NCBI RefSeq assembly: GCF_017901175.1
Contig: NZ_CP072793.1
Coordinates: 372,001 to 436,000, forward strand
Length of the DNA: 64,000 nt
DNA from: Thiothrix unzii
GTDB taxonomy: Bacteria; Pseudomonadota; Gammaproteobacteria; Thiotrichales; Thiotrichaceae
Direction of reading: 5' to 3'
Shown here: piece after piece, positions 34,903-44,186 of the stretch
Numbering within the stretch: position 1 is the stretch's first letter
How the letters are laid out: each line of letters opens with the position of its first letter
The notes under the pieces: model-generated
What the model was told of the DNA's origin: nothing
Seen by the model: the letters and a program-made list of their open reading frames with translations, nothing else
Database searches by the model: none
Program-made: the position numbers and the translations under genes

Positions 34903-35505
34903 ATGAAAAAACAATGGTTAATTTTTATACTTTGCGGCTTGATTTTTAGCATAGGCACAGTTCAGGCCGCCGATCATTCGGCAGTTTTAAGCGATTTACA
35001 GGTGAAATATCCGGGGTATTACGCGAATGGGGTATTGCTGGTGGATGACAGTGAGCAGCAAATGTATTGGTATCGCGATGCAGAATTGATGCGTACTTAC
35101 GCGATTTCTACCGCCGCGAAAGGCTTGGGGTCGCGTTCAGGCAGCAATAAAACACCAAGCGGTGCGCATCGCATCAGTACCAAAATTGGGAGTACGGCTA
35201 AACGTGGTGCGGTGTTCGATAAATTACAAAATACCGGGCGTATTGCCAAAATTTACACAGCACCTGCACCCGGTGTGACGGCATTAGTGCTGACACGGGT
35301 ATTGCGTTTGGATGGTTTGGAACCGGGTAAAAATAAAGGCGGTAACGTTGATACATTCAATCGTGCCATTTATTTTCACGGCACAAATAAGGAAGGTAAT
35401 TTAGGCAAACGCGCTTCTCACGGATGTATTCGGATGAATAATGACGAAATCATTAAGTTATTTCCGCAAGTGCCGGTTGACACCTTGGTTTACATTCAAC
35501 CGTGA
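34903..35505 (+). CDS. L,D-transpeptidase family (YkuD) protein
   Basis: A 200-residue exported protein with a signal peptide (about 1-23, ending VQAAD). YkuD domain with the catalytic pattern IYFHGTNKEGNLG and SHGCIRMNNDEI, giving His, Ser-His-Gly-Cys and Arg. Members cross-link peptidoglycan between DAP residues or attach lipoprotein; a role cannot be chosen from sequence. The ATG at 34903 has GAGGA nine bases upstream. Alone on its strand. Confidence 0.92.
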   Translation: MKKQWLIFILCGLIFSIGTVQAADHSAVLSDLQVKYPGYYANGVLLVDDSEQQMYWYRDAELMRTYAISTAAKGLGSRSGSNKTPSGAHRISTKIGSTAKRGAVFDKLQNTGRIAKIYTAPAPGVTALVLTRVLRLDGLEPGKNKGGNVDTFNRAIYFHGTNKEGNLGKRASHGCIRMNNDEIIKLFPQVPVDTLVYIQP

Positions 35506-35512
35506 ATACGCA

Positions 35513-35540
35513 AAAGGGGCAGCCCGTGTGTAGCTGCCCA
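35513..35540 (-). terminator. Probable terminator of the Cpx-like operon
   Basis: GGGCAGC and GCTGCCC arms (35518-35524 and 35534-35540) with a nine-base loop. Read on the minus strand the stem is followed by CTTTTGCG, a short T-run, so it could end the Spy-like transcript. It also lies just after the L,D-transpeptidase stop, where it lacks a T-run. Confidence 0.48.
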
Positions 35541-35578
35541 ATGCGAGGTGAAATCAAATCTCAAACTGCGAAAGTACC

Positions 35579-35983
35579 TTACAGCACGTCGCTTTCCAAA
35601 CGCTTTTTCATTTCTTCGCGGCGTTCTTCCTGACGTTGCTTACGCTCGTCTTGCATTTTCTGGAAGGTTGCTGCTTGTTCTGGGGTTAACAGCGCAGCTA
35701 CTTTAGTTTCGCCTTCGGTACGCATCGCCTGCATTTGCTTTTGCATTTGCTGGCGCATTTCGTCCATTTTGGTGCGCTGCTCTTTCATAATCGCGTCAAC
35801 TTGGGTTTGCTGTTCAGCGGTCAGGTCGAGCTTTTTAGTGAGCATTTCGCCCATTTGAGCGCGATGTCCGCCGAAGCCGCCATGACCACCTTTAGCACCA
35901 CAATCACCACCACCAGGGCCTGCGAATGCGACAGTCATGCCCAAAACCCCAATCAGTGCTGTTGCAATCAATGCCTTTTTCAT
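35579..35983 (-). CDS. Spy/CpxP-like periplasmic protein
   Basis: A 134-residue exported protein. Signal peptide (about 1-21, GMTVAFA), a Gly/His-rich stretch (GPGGGDCGAKGGHGGFGGH), then long helices with the LDLTAEQQTQVDAIMKEQRT and LLTPEQAATF motifs of the LTXXQ family (Spy, CpxP, CnrX). The Gly/His/Cys segment might bind metal. It lies downstream of a response regulator and sensor kinase on the same strand, as in Cpx-type or metal-responsive systems. AAGGAA precedes the ATG; the longer open frame is not supported. Confidence 0.85.
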   Translation of the reverse strand: MKKALIATALIGVLGMTVAFAGPGGGDCGAKGGHGGFGGHRAQMGEMLTKKLDLTAEQQTQVDAIMKEQRTKMDEMRQQMQKQMQAMRTEGETKVAALLTPEQAATFQKMQDERKQRQEERREEMKKRLESDVL

Positions 35984-36126
35984 CTGAATATTCCTTAAAC
36001 TGTTGTGTGGATGTTTTCTTCGGAAGCGGCGTTTGCCTTTCCGTTGAGATGAAGAATACGCGCCGATTGCGCAGCAATTTTGCTGCAATTGTGTAAACAA
36101 TGTGGAACTATGCGACTGTGTTGTGG

Positions 36127-36807
36127 TCAAGGCTCGAATTTGTAGCCTACGGAGTACACGGAATGAATCCATTCCTGATCTGGGGCAATATCGGAGAGTT
36201 TTTTGCGCAGTTTTTTAATATGGCTGTCAATCGTGCGATCAGAAACAATGCGGTTGTCGCTGTACACTTTCGACATGAGTTGATCCCGCCCGAAAATTCT
36301 GCCCGGTTGTTTATATAAAATTTCAAGTAATTCAAATTCAACCAGCGTTAGGCTGACTTCAGCTTGCCCTGAGCGCACGATCAGGCGGTCACGCTCTAAC
36401 ACCAGCGCACCCGGTGCAGTATCCGTCTGCGAGGCGTGAGTGACGCTTTCCCAGCGGCGTAACACGGCTTTGACACGGGCGACAACTTCGCGCGGGCTAA
36501 ACGGTTTGCAAATGTAATCATCCGCTCCCAATTCTAAACCCAATAAGCGGTCAATTTCTTCTACCCGAGCGGTCAGCATAATGATGGGTACGCCGGAAAA
36601 CTGGCGGATGTCTTTGCACACGCTCAAGCCGTCTTTGCCGGGGAGCATCACATCCAGCAAAATCAACGCGGGGGAGTGCGCTTTAACCCACGCGCTGACT
36701 TCCGTGCCATTCGCCAGCCAATCGGTTTGAAAGTTGGCATTTTGTAAATATTTTTGCAGCAAGTCGGCGATTTTGGGTTCGTCTTCGACAATCAGTATGC
36801 GTTCCAT
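36127..36807 (-). CDS. OmpR-family response regulator
   Basis: A 226-residue regulator with receiver domain (phosphoacceptor Asp in LILLDVMLPGKDG, ITMLTAR-type Thr, KPF Lys) and winged-helix DNA-binding domain (LVEFELLEIL, RTIDSHIKKLRKKL, SVYSVGYKFE). It is of the BaeR/CpxR type. It starts 13 bases after the kinase stop and precedes the Spy-like gene by 143 bases. Probably activates that gene and its own operon in envelope or metal stress. Confidence 0.94.
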   Translation of the reverse strand: MERILIVEDEPKIADLLQKYLQNANFQTDWLANGTEVSAWVKAHSPALILLDVMLPGKDGLSVCKDIRQFSGVPIIMLTARVEEIDRLLGLELGADDYICKPFSPREVVARVKAVLRRWESVTHASQTDTAPGALVLERDRLIVRSGQAEVSLTLVEFELLEILYKQPGRIFGRDQLMSKVYSDNRIVSDRTIDSHIKKLRKKLSDIAPDQEWIHSVYSVGYKFEP

Positions 36808-36820
36808 CAGGTATTTCCGT

Positions 36821-38284
36821 TTAGGTATTTAGCGGCAAACGCACCCGAATTTCCAAGCCGCCTAATGCTGCGTGGTGTGCGCTAATACTGCCGTCGTGCG
36901 CGGTGACAATATTGTGGCAAATGCTTAAGCCAATGCCTGCGCCGCCCGTGGCGCGATTGCGTGAGCTTTCGACCCGATAAAGACGTTCAAACAATCGCGG
37001 TAACGCGGTATCTGGCACATCCGGCGGTGAATCTTCAAAACGAATTTCCAGCCATTGTGGTTGCAGGCTGCTGACAATGCGTAACTGCCCCGGTTTGTCA
37101 GTATACCGCAGGCTGTTTTCCAATAAGTTAGTAAATAATTGCTGCAAACGCTGCGGGTCGCCCTGAATCATCACCGGCTGCACCCCAAGCCCCAATGTAT
37201 CCACTTGTAAGTTTTGTTCGTGCAATTGGGTGCTGTGTAACGTCAAGGTTTCACGCAAGAGCGCAAGCACATCTAGCGGGCGTTTGTGGTAGCTGAGTGC
37301 GCCGCTGTCCGACATTGACAGGTTGTAAAGGTCATCAACCAAGTGCTGCAACTGGCTGACTTCCTGATGCAAGGAGTTGAAAGTTTGCGCGTCAGGTTGA
37401 TTAATACCGTCTTGCAGGGCTTCGATTTCCCCGCGTAAAACCGACAAGGGCGTGCGTAATTCATGGGCAATATCGGCAATCCATTGCTTGCGTGAGGTTT
37501 CATTTTGTTGCAAACGTTCCGCCAGCTTATTGAAATCGTGCGTCAGTTGCCCCAATTCGTCACGCCCGCTGCTTGCCATGCGCAGTGCGTAATTGCCACT
37601 GGTTAATTGTTGAGTACCTGCCCGCAACGCCTGAATCGGTCTGCCTAAGTGCCGTGCCACTAAAAACGACAAAATGCCGGTAATCGGTAACGCCAGTAAC
37701 CCGACCAGCCACACAATGCGCTGCCAACGATCGGCAAATTCCACATCAACTTTTTCGGTTAAACTTTGACGGCGGTGTAAGCCTAAGTAACCGATGGTTT
37801 TGCCTTGCAGTTGCAGGCTGTGTAAATCTTCCGGCGTGCCAAAGCGGTTATTGCCTTTGAGCAACTTGCGTTGGCTATCGAGTAACACGATACGCGAGGT
37901 AAAGCGATCCATGCGGTGTTTGAGCGGATGGCGTGGCGGGGGCATTCCGCCTAATTCATGAGTATTGGGAGGGGGCAGAAACGGTGGTTGCGCATCGTCA
38001 GGCTCATCGCCGTTAGCAGGAAATAAGCTGCTACGCACCGCAGTGTGCAATAACTTTTCCCATTGACGCGGCTCTTCATCCAAAATGTCCCAACTGCCCT
38101 TAGCGGCATACAAGTTGATCAGTTGGGTTTCAATTTGGGTGAGTGAGCGACTTTCTTGCTCATTGAGGTAGTCTAAAAAGCTGCGTTTGAAATTAAATTG
38201 CATCACGCCCGCTACCCCGCCTACGGTGAGTAGGCAGGCCAAAAAGATGGCAATAAATAGCTTGGTGCGAATAGTTAAGATCAT
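36821..38284 (-). CDS. Membrane sensor histidine kinase (BaeS/CpxA type)
   Basis: A 487-residue kinase: membrane span near 7-28, periplasmic sensor (about 30-190) with a Pro/His-rich stretch (PPFLPPPNTHELGGMPPPRH), second span near 192-212, HAMP, HisKA (ADIAHELRTPLSVL), HATPase (NLLENSLRYTDKPG, GGAGIGLSIC). First gene of the operon with the OmpR-type regulator and the Spy-like protein. The His- and Pro-rich sensor segment could sense metal; not shown. No DxG-x-G defect is evident. Confidence 0.93.
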   Translation of the reverse strand: MILTIRTKLFIAIFLACLLTVGGVAGVMQFNFKRSFLDYLNEQESRSLTQIETQLINLYAAKGSWDILDEEPRQWEKLLHTAVRSSLFPANGDEPDDAQPPFLPPPNTHELGGMPPPRHPLKHRMDRFTSRIVLLDSQRKLLKGNNRFGTPEDLHSLQLQGKTIGYLGLHRRQSLTEKVDVEFADRWQRIVWLVGLLALPITGILSFLVARHLGRPIQALRAGTQQLTSGNYALRMASSGRDELGQLTHDFNKLAERLQQNETSRKQWIADIAHELRTPLSVLRGEIEALQDGINQPDAQTFNSLHQEVSQLQHLVDDLYNLSMSDSGALSYHKRPLDVLALLRETLTLHSTQLHEQNLQVDTLGLGVQPVMIQGDPQRLQQLFTNLLENSLRYTDKPGQLRIVSSLQPQWLEIRFEDSPPDVPDTALPRLFERLYRVESSRNRATGGAGIGLSICHNIVTAHDGSISAHHAALGGLEIRVRLPLNT

Positions 38285-38368
38285 GATTTCAGGTTTGACA
38301 CGACAACTGAGGTTTGGTTGCCAGTTTAACGCAAAGCCTTGCCCGAAAGATAACGTGGGAGATGCCGT

Positions 38369-39109
38369 TTAGCGTTTTATTTTTAGCCAGACGTGACCTT
38401 TGCTCCCGGATTTTTTCACTTGAAGAATATCGACCGTATGGCCTTGGGCAAGGTAGCCAACAGTTTCACTTAATGAGGTATTTTTGCCAGGTGGTTCAGA
38501 ACGAATGTTTGCTCCCCAGTTCAGTGCGTAACGTTGCCCAGCCGCAGGTAGTGTTTCACCAATCACCAAGCCGCGTTCTACCCACGCGCCATCAATGAAT
38601 TGCCCGGCGTAAATCCAGCCTTCGGGAGCATCACTTGGTGCGCTGCTTGGCACAGGTTGTGGCGTTACTGTTGCAGTTTCCTGTGGTGGAGGCGGTGTGG
38701 TGACTTCAGGTGTTGCAACAGGCTGAGGTTTTTCGACAGGTGCGGGTTGTGGTTTTACCACGGGTTCGGGTTTTGGGGGTAAAATCGGTTGCACAGTGAC
38801 GGCTGGTGGTTCGTTCTGGGTGTTGGGTTCCGGCTTGTCTTGCAGAGTTAAATTAGCAGCGATTGGTAATGCCGCAGGCGCGGGTGCTGGTTCTGCGATA
38901 GTGGGTTGGGTAATCGGTGGGGTGGGTGGTAAGGGTTGCGCGGCTAGTGCTTGCAATTCGTTCAGCGACGGGGTTGGTGTTTTGGTGCTTTGCTGAACCC
39001 ACCAGCCAGCACCAATCAATAAAACCCCGAAACCGATAATGAGCATCGCGAGGGCGCGTGCCATTGCTTCTTTACGATTGGTTTGTTTAACCCGGATCCG
39101 GTCAGTCAT
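38369..39109 (-). CDS. Membrane-anchored Pro-rich protein with SH3-like domain
   Basis: A 246-residue protein: short cytoplasmic start, one membrane span (about 16-38), a long Pro/Ala/Val/Lys-rich linker (about 50-155) and a C-terminal region (about 158-246) with NWGANIRSEPPGKNTSLSE and GYLAQGHTVDILQVKK, the pattern of bacterial SH3 domains. Inferred to sit in the inner membrane with the SH3-like part near peptidoglycan. It does not match a named family to my eye. Confidence 0.65.
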   Translation of the reverse strand: MTDRIRVKQTNRKEAMARALAMLIIGFGVLLIGAGWWVQQSTKTPTPSLNELQALAAQPLPPTPPITQPTIAEPAPAPAALPIAANLTLQDKPEPNTQNEPPAVTVQPILPPKPEPVVKPQPAPVEKPQPVATPEVTTPPPPQETATVTPQPVPSSAPSDAPEGWIYAGQFIDGAWVERGLVIGETLPAAGQRYALNWGANIRSEPPGKNTSLSETVGYLAQGHTVDILQVKKSGSKGHVWLKIKR

Positions 39110-39202
39110 TGCGCTTGTCCATCCATTGACTAAATTTATTACAGATGGGCAGAGACTAGCAAAAATTTACGCAATTGCCAGTGTTTTTTTGTTATTTTTT
39201 GA

Positions 39203-40276
39203 TCAAATGTAGGTGTGTTGGCATTGATTGCCAGCATTGCAGAGTAATTCGTAACTGATCGTTCCTGCTGCCTGAGCGATACGGTCAACAGAAAGGTGTT
39301 TACCCCACAACTCGACTTGATCCCCCGCGCGGGCTTCAATCGCGGTTAAGTCGATGACGATCATGTCCATTGAAACCCGCCCCAGAATCCGACTTTCTTT
39401 GCCATTGATCCATACCGGTGTGCCGGTGGGTGCGTGGCGTGGATAGCCATCAGCGTAACCGCAGGCGACAACGCCGGTACGGGTGTCTTCCGGGCACGTC
39501 CAGCTTGCGCCATAGCCAATGCTTTCACCCTTGGGAATGGTATGAATCGCGACCAGTGGTGCACTCAGGGTCATCACCGCTTCCAGCCCGTCGCGGCGTG
39601 CATTGCCATGCGCAAACGGTGAAGAGCCGTACAACATAATGCCGGGGCGTACCCAGTTAACGTGACTTTCAGGCCAAGCGAGGATGCTGGCGGAATTGCC
39701 GATACTGCGTGGAGCTTGCAGGCCATCGGTATATTTTGCGAAACGTTCCAGTTGTTGCTGCGTGTGCGGGTTGTCTGGCTCGTCCGCGCAGGCCATGTGG
39801 GTCATTAACCACGGGGTCGGTTTAATGTTGGGGTGTTTGCTGAGGCGTTCAAACAGGGTGCGTGCCTGTTCGATGGGTAAGCCTAAGCGGTGCATTCCGG
39901 TGTCGAGTTTTAACGCTACATCTAACTTGACGGAGGCAGGTGCGCTGTCCAGCAATTCCAGTTGGTGACGGTCGTGGATGACGGCTCGCAGGCGGTGTTC
40001 GGCAATGGCTTTCATGCTTTGCATGGTGTGAAAGCCTTGCAGCACCACAATCGGGTGAATGAAACGTGCTTGCCGCAGTTCCAAAGCTTCTTGCAGGCAA
40101 GATACTGCAAAACCATTGGCATGGCTCAGGGTTTCAGCAGCTTTGAGCATATTGTGCCCATACGCATTGGCTTTGATGACAGCCATTGCCAAACTGTTGG
40201 GCGCAACCTCGCGGCAACGCGCAAGGTTGTGACGTAAAGCGGCGGTGTCAATAATAGCGTGTGCAGATCGTTTCAT
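39203..40276 (-). CDS. alr: Alanine racemase
   Basis: A 357-residue PLP enzyme that interconverts L- and D-alanine for peptidoglycan. PLP lysine motif AVIKANAYGHN at about 32-43; catalytic Tyr of the second half in IGYGASWTCPE; MYGSSPFA and ILGRVSMDMIVID are family blocks. Length is normal. It lies 26 bases downstream of dnaB, the usual gammaproteobacterial arrangement. Confidence 0.96.
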   Translation of the reverse strand: MKRSAHAIIDTAALRHNLARCREVAPNSLAMAVIKANAYGHNMLKAAETLSHANGFAVSCLQEALELRQARFIHPIVVLQGFHTMQSMKAIAEHRLRAVIHDRHQLELLDSAPASVKLDVALKLDTGMHRLGLPIEQARTLFERLSKHPNIKPTPWLMTHMACADEPDNPHTQQQLERFAKYTDGLQAPRSIGNSASILAWPESHVNWVRPGIMLYGSSPFAHGNARRDGLEAVMTLSAPLVAIHTIPKGESIGYGASWTCPEDTRTGVVACGYADGYPRHAPTGTPVWINGKESRILGRVSMDMIVIDLTAIEARAGDQVELWGKHLSVDRIAQAAGTISYELLCNAGNQCQHTYI

Positions 40277-40302
40277 GCGGGCAGTGTAGCGGTTTGTGAC
40301 AA

Positions 40303-41685
40303 TTATTCAAATCCGGGGGTATAAACATCAGGGGTATAATTTTCAAACCGAGTGTATTTACCGAGGAAGGTGAGCCGACACGTACCAATCGGGCCATTAC
40401 GCTGCTTGGCGATAATGATTTCTGCCGTGCCTTTGTCGGGGGATTCGGGGTTGTAGACCTCATCACGGTAAATGAAGATGATAATGTCCGCGTCTTGCTC
40501 AATCGCGCCCGATTCACGCAAATCCGACATTACAGGTCGCTTGTTAGGGCGTTGTTCCAAACTGCGGTTAAGCTGGGAAAGCGCGATGACGGGCACGCTT
40601 AACTCTTTGGCTATGGCTTTGAGTGAGCGAGAAATTTCCGAAATCTCAGTGGCGCGGTTTTCTGTTGCCGCCCCGGTTTGCATCAATTGTAGGTAGTCGA
40701 GCACAATCAAGCCGAGTTGCCCGTGTTCGCGCATTAAACGACGGGCGCGGGCGCGGACTTCCGTAGGTGATAGGGCAGGGCTGTCGTCGATAAACATTGG
40801 CACATCGGAAAAGATTTTTACCGCCGTCGCCACACGCGGCCAGTCTTCGTCGGTCAGTTTCCCGGTGCGCAAGCGATGCTGGTCTACCCGACCCATTGAC
40901 GACAACATCCGCAGGGTCAATTGTTCAGCGGGCATTTCCATACTGAAAATGGCGGTCGGTAATTTTTTGTGAGCGGCGGCATATTCGGCGATGTTCATCG
41001 AGAATGTGGTCTTTCCCATCGATGGCCGTCCAGCGACAATCACCAAATCCCCTTTCTGTAACCCGGAAGTCATTTCGTCGAGGTCGGTGTAACCTGTGGA
41101 AACACCCGTAATATTGGTGTTGATTTTGCTGAGTTCTTCGATGTGTTCTAGGGTAACTTTCAAGAGTTTTTTCAAGGGTTTGAATACTTGCCCTTGCTTT
41201 GAACCGTGTTCAGCAATTTTGAATACTTTTTGTTCTGCTTCGTCCAATAACTCTTTGCTGGCACGCCCTTGGGAGTTGAAGGCTGAATCTGCAATGCCAG
41301 TGCCGACACTGATCAATTGTCGCAGGATGGATTTTTCCCGCACGATTTCCGCGTAAGCTTTGATATTGGCAGCACTGGGCGTGTCTTTCGCCATCGTTGC
41401 AAGGTAGACAAAGCCTCCCGCGTTTTCCAATTCATTGCGCTGTTTTAGCCATTCGGAAACGGTGATTAAGTCCAGCGGTTTGCTGTCTTCCGCAAGATCT
41501 GCAATCGCACGGAAAATCAACCGATGGTCTTGACGGTAGAAATCGGTTTCCACCACTTTATCGGCGATGGTGTCCCACGCGCTGCTGTCGTTGGATAACC
41601 CGCTCAGGAGCAAACCGCCCAGAACAGATTGTTCGGCTTCGATGGAGTGGGGAGGAATTTTCAGGGATTCGTAAGATTCTGCCAT
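40303..41685 (-). CDS. dnaB: Replicative DNA helicase DnaB
   Basis: A 460-residue hexameric helicase of the replication fork. N-terminal primase-interacting domain (PPHSIEAEQSVLGGLLL), RecA-like domain with Walker A GRPSMGKTTFS, Walker B LIVLDYLQLM and ALSQLNRSLE. No intein is present at the usual GRPSMGKT site. The ATG at 41685 is preferred to a TTG three codons upstream. It follows rplI across a terminator, so it has its own promoter or depends on read-through. Confidence 0.96.
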   Translation of the reverse strand: MAESYESLKIPPHSIEAEQSVLGGLLLSGLSNDSSAWDTIADKVVETDFYRQDHRLIFRAIADLAEDSKPLDLITVSEWLKQRNELENAGGFVYLATMAKDTPSAANIKAYAEIVREKSILRQLISVGTGIADSAFNSQGRASKELLDEAEQKVFKIAEHGSKQGQVFKPLKKLLKVTLEHIEELSKINTNITGVSTGYTDLDEMTSGLQKGDLVIVAGRPSMGKTTFSMNIAEYAAAHKKLPTAIFSMEMPAEQLTLRMLSSMGRVDQHRLRTGKLTDEDWPRVATAVKIFSDVPMFIDDSPALSPTEVRARARRLMREHGQLGLIVLDYLQLMQTGAATENRATEISEISRSLKAIAKELSVPVIALSQLNRSLEQRPNKRPVMSDLRESGAIEQDADIIIFIYRDEVYNPESPDKGTAEIIIAKQRNGPIGTCRLTFLGKYTRFENYTPDVYTPGFE

Positions 41686-41782
41686 AGCCGCCAAGTGTAC
41701 TGGAAATTAGAGGCAGTATGTTAGTAGCAGTCCGGTGCGGATGCTAGGGATAAGCAGTGAAAATGCTGTAGATAAGTAAACA

Positions 41783-41820
41783 GCTAAAAATCCCGCAACA
41801 TAAACGTATGTGCGGGATTT
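41783..41820 (-). terminator. Terminator after rplI
   Basis: AAATCCCGCA-ACATA, loop AACG, TATGT-GCGGGATTT: a long stem with a single bulged A. On the minus strand it runs into TTTTTAGC. It lies 29 bases after the rplI stop and separates the rpsF operon from dnaB. Confidence 0.78.
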
Positions 41821-41848
41821 GAGGATACCTCAGTAGCTAACGGTGCGA

Positions 41849-42295
41849 TTATTCCGCTTCGATAACAACTTTAACGGTAGCATCGACTTCGCTGTGCAGG
41901 TGTACGCCTACTTCAAATTCGCCCAAATGACGCAGTGCGCCTTCTGGCATACGAATTTCACGACGTTCAAGCGTAACACCGGCTGCATTGATAGCTTCTG
42001 CGATTTCGTGGTTAGACACGGAACCAAACAGTTTGCCTTCGTTGCCAGCTTTGGCCTGAATGGTAATAACCATGTCATCCAATTGTGCTTTACGTGCTTG
42101 TGCAGCCGCTAAAATGTCAGCCGCTTCAGCTTCCAATTCCGCACGGCGGGTTTCAAACTCCGCGATATTGGTTTTGGTTGCCATTTTTGCTTTTCCCTGA
42201 GGGATCAGGAAGTTACGCGCATAACCGGGGCGTACATTGACAACGTTGCCCAGTGTGCCCAGATTTTCTACTTTCTTCAGCAGAATGATTTCCAT
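41849..42295 (-). CDS. rplI: 50S ribosomal protein L9
   Basis: A 148-residue ribosomal protein. [21 protein letters not shown] and the [15 protein letters not shown] block define the N-terminal domain; a long connecting helix and the C-terminal domain ([14 protein letters not shown]) follow. The start was moved three codons inward from the longest frame to the universal MEIILL. Part of the rpsF-rpsR-membrane protein-rplI operon. Confidence 0.97.
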   Translation of the reverse strand: MEIILLKKVENLGTLGNVVNVRPGYARNFLIPQGKAKMATKTNIAEFETRRAELEAEAADILAAAQARKAQLDDMVITIQAKAGNEGKLFGSVSNHEIAEAINAAGVTLERREIRMPEGALRHLGEFEVGVHLHSEVDATVKVVIEAE

Positions 42296-42341
42296 CGTTC
42301 TCACCTTGTCTGTAAGCAGGTTTGTGACCTGCGCTTAAAAC

Positions 42342-43250
42342 TTAACGTTTACGTGCCTTAATTTGACTGCGAAATCCGGCTAGGCTGTCGATAATGCCAA
42401 AAGCGGCGAGCAAAATGCCACCGTGAGCGGGCATCAAAAACAGCAAAATGTACATACCAATGAGCCAAGCTTTATGCTGCTGTAGCAATGCGACCAACCC
42501 ATGCACCAAGGCAATGCCTTGAAACAGGAACACAGTTAGCCCTGCAAATACCATATTGATGGCAGTTATTTGTTGGCTGAATAAAGCCAAGGTAATGACC
42601 GCAATCATCAACAGTGCCGCAGGCTTCCCCAGTTGCAATTCGCGCCATTCCGCGCTGAATCCACCGGGGTTGTACAGCATCGCTTGCCAGTGTCGGGCAA
42701 TTAACAGCGAGAGTATCAGCAATCCGCTGACAGCTCCGGCAATGCTACCTGATAAGATGCTGGCAGCATTATCCATCAGTTGTTGTTGCTCACTGGCTGG
42801 CATTTCTGCTGGCATCACCTGCATACTTTTTGCCACTTCAACAAATTGCATCCACAACGGCTGGTTTTGCCAAAAAGCTACTGGATCGCTGACTTGCAGA
42901 TGGAACAGCAACACTGCTCCGACTGTGATCGCTAACAATACCGTTAAGGTTTTTGACCAAGAAACGCTATTGCCCAGTAGGGTTGCCAGTAAGATAACCG
43001 ACAACCAAGTCAGCATACTGAAACCGAAACCCACGAAGGGGTTCATTTGCAGTAGCAGGCTTAACCCACCTAGTACGGCACTGCTAATCATGGCGATGAG
43101 CAGCCCACGTCGCCAGCCCATGCGCAAGGTAATCAGCCCAACGGCTGCATTGCCTAATAAGCCCATGAGCGGCAGAAACAGGGACAAAATGGAAAACAGC
43201 AGGATAAATCCAACTGCTTGCAATGGCCCTGCCATAATGAACTTTGCCAT
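42342..43250 (-). CDS. DUF2232 family membrane protein
   Basis: A 302-residue membrane protein with about seven to eight hydrophobic helices. It sits between rpsR and rplI, the position occupied in Pseudomonas and relatives by a YybS/DUF2232-like membrane protein. Blocks such as LMGLLGNAAVGLITLRMGWRRG near the N-terminus suit that family. Function unknown; conservation of place suggests a link to translation or envelope growth. 46 bases separate it from rplI. Confidence 0.78.
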   Translation of the reverse strand: MAKFIMAGPLQAVGFILLFSILSLFLPLMGLLGNAAVGLITLRMGWRRGLLIAMISSAVLGGLSLLLQMNPFVGFGFSMLTWLSVILLATLLGNSVSWSKTLTVLLAITVGAVLLFHLQVSDPVAFWQNQPLWMQFVEVAKSMQVMPAEMPASEQQQLMDNAASILSGSIAGAVSGLLILSLLIARHWQAMLYNPGGFSAEWRELQLGKPAALLMIAVITLALFSQQITAINMVFAGLTVFLFQGIALVHGLVALLQQHKAWLIGMYILLFLMPAHGGILLAAFGIIDSLAGFRSQIKARKR

Positions 43251-43307
43251 AATTTGCTCTTGCCGTTACGCAGTCATGTCACGCTAAAAGCGTGACAGCA
43301 CCAACCA

Positions 43308-43535
43308 TTACTTGTGTTGGTCTGAAAACGGCAACAAAGCCAAGAAGCGTGCGCGTTTGATCGCGGTTGCCAATTGACGTTGGTATTTCGCTTTCGTGCC
43401 GGTAATGCGGCTCGGTACGATTTTGCCGGTTTCGGTAATAAAGCTTTTCAAAATATCGAGGTCTTTGTAATCGACTTCGGTAATGCCTTCAGCCGTGAAA
43501 CGGCAGTATTTTTTGCGGCGGAATTGACGTGACAT
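43308..43535 (-). CDS. rpsR: 30S ribosomal protein S18
   Basis: A 75-residue ribosomal protein that pairs with S6 on the platform of the 30S subunit. [12 protein letters not shown], the IDYKD-like [13 protein letters not shown], and [24 protein letters not shown] split over the conserved second half are diagnostic. It follows rpsF by 23 bases. Its Cys (YCRF) suggests at most a partial zinc site. Confidence 0.98.
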   Translation of the reverse strand: MSRQFRRKKYCRFTAEGITEVDYKDLDILKSFITETGKIVPSRITGTKAKYQRQLATAIKRARFLALLPFSDQHK

Positions 43536-43558
43536 AGGTATCTCCAGATCAGCCGTGG

Positions 43559-43948
43559 TTATTCGTCGTCAGATGAATCGTCGTCATCTTCAGGCAGTTC
43601 TTCGCGCATACGCTTGGCAGGCTTGCCTTCGCCGTCTTTCTTGAGCGGAGAAGCTTCAGTGATAGCCTGATCACAACGGATGGTAACGCTGCGGATAACA
43701 GCATCGTTGAAGCGGAAAATGGTTTCCAGTTCAGCCAATGTGGTTGCATCGCATTCGATATTCATCAGCACGTAATGCGCTTTGTGCAGTTTGTTGATTG
43801 GGTAAGCCAATTGACGGCGGCCCCAGTCTTCCAAACGGTGGATTGCGCCACCGCTTTCCTGCACCATGCCACGGTAGCGTTCTACCATTGCCGGTACTTG
43901 TTCACTCTGGTCGGGGTGAACCAGAAAGACAATTTCATAATGTCTCAT
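43559..43948 (-). CDS. rpsF: 30S ribosomal protein S6
   Basis: A 129-residue protein: [41 protein letters not shown] and RFNDAVIRS blocks are typical. The C-terminal tail is strongly acidic ([14 protein letters not shown]), longer than the short Glu tail added post-translationally in E. coli S6. First gene of the rpsF operon; a T-rich AT stretch lies upstream. Confidence 0.97.
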   Translation of the reverse strand: MRHYEIVFLVHPDQSEQVPAMVERYRGMVQESGGAIHRLEDWGRRQLAYPINKLHKAHYVLMNIECDATTLAELETIFRFNDAVIRSVTIRCDQAITEASPLKKDGEGKPAKRMREELPEDDDDSSDDE

Positions 43949-44186
43949 GTGGGTCTTCCTTTCGGGTTTAAAGCCTCCCGCTCTGTACGGTGAGGCAAGG
44001 GTTAAGGCGCAGCCAAGCGGCTAACGCACATAAAAGCGCGGAATTATCGGTAAAATGCCTAGTACTTGTCAAACAGTGAATCAGTTATTTTTCGGTCAAT
44101 AGGGGTAGCAGGGTCAAATAATGCGGGGATTTGTCCTATAATTTGAAGTCGAGCATAAAATCAATAAATGGGTAGGGGGTAAAACC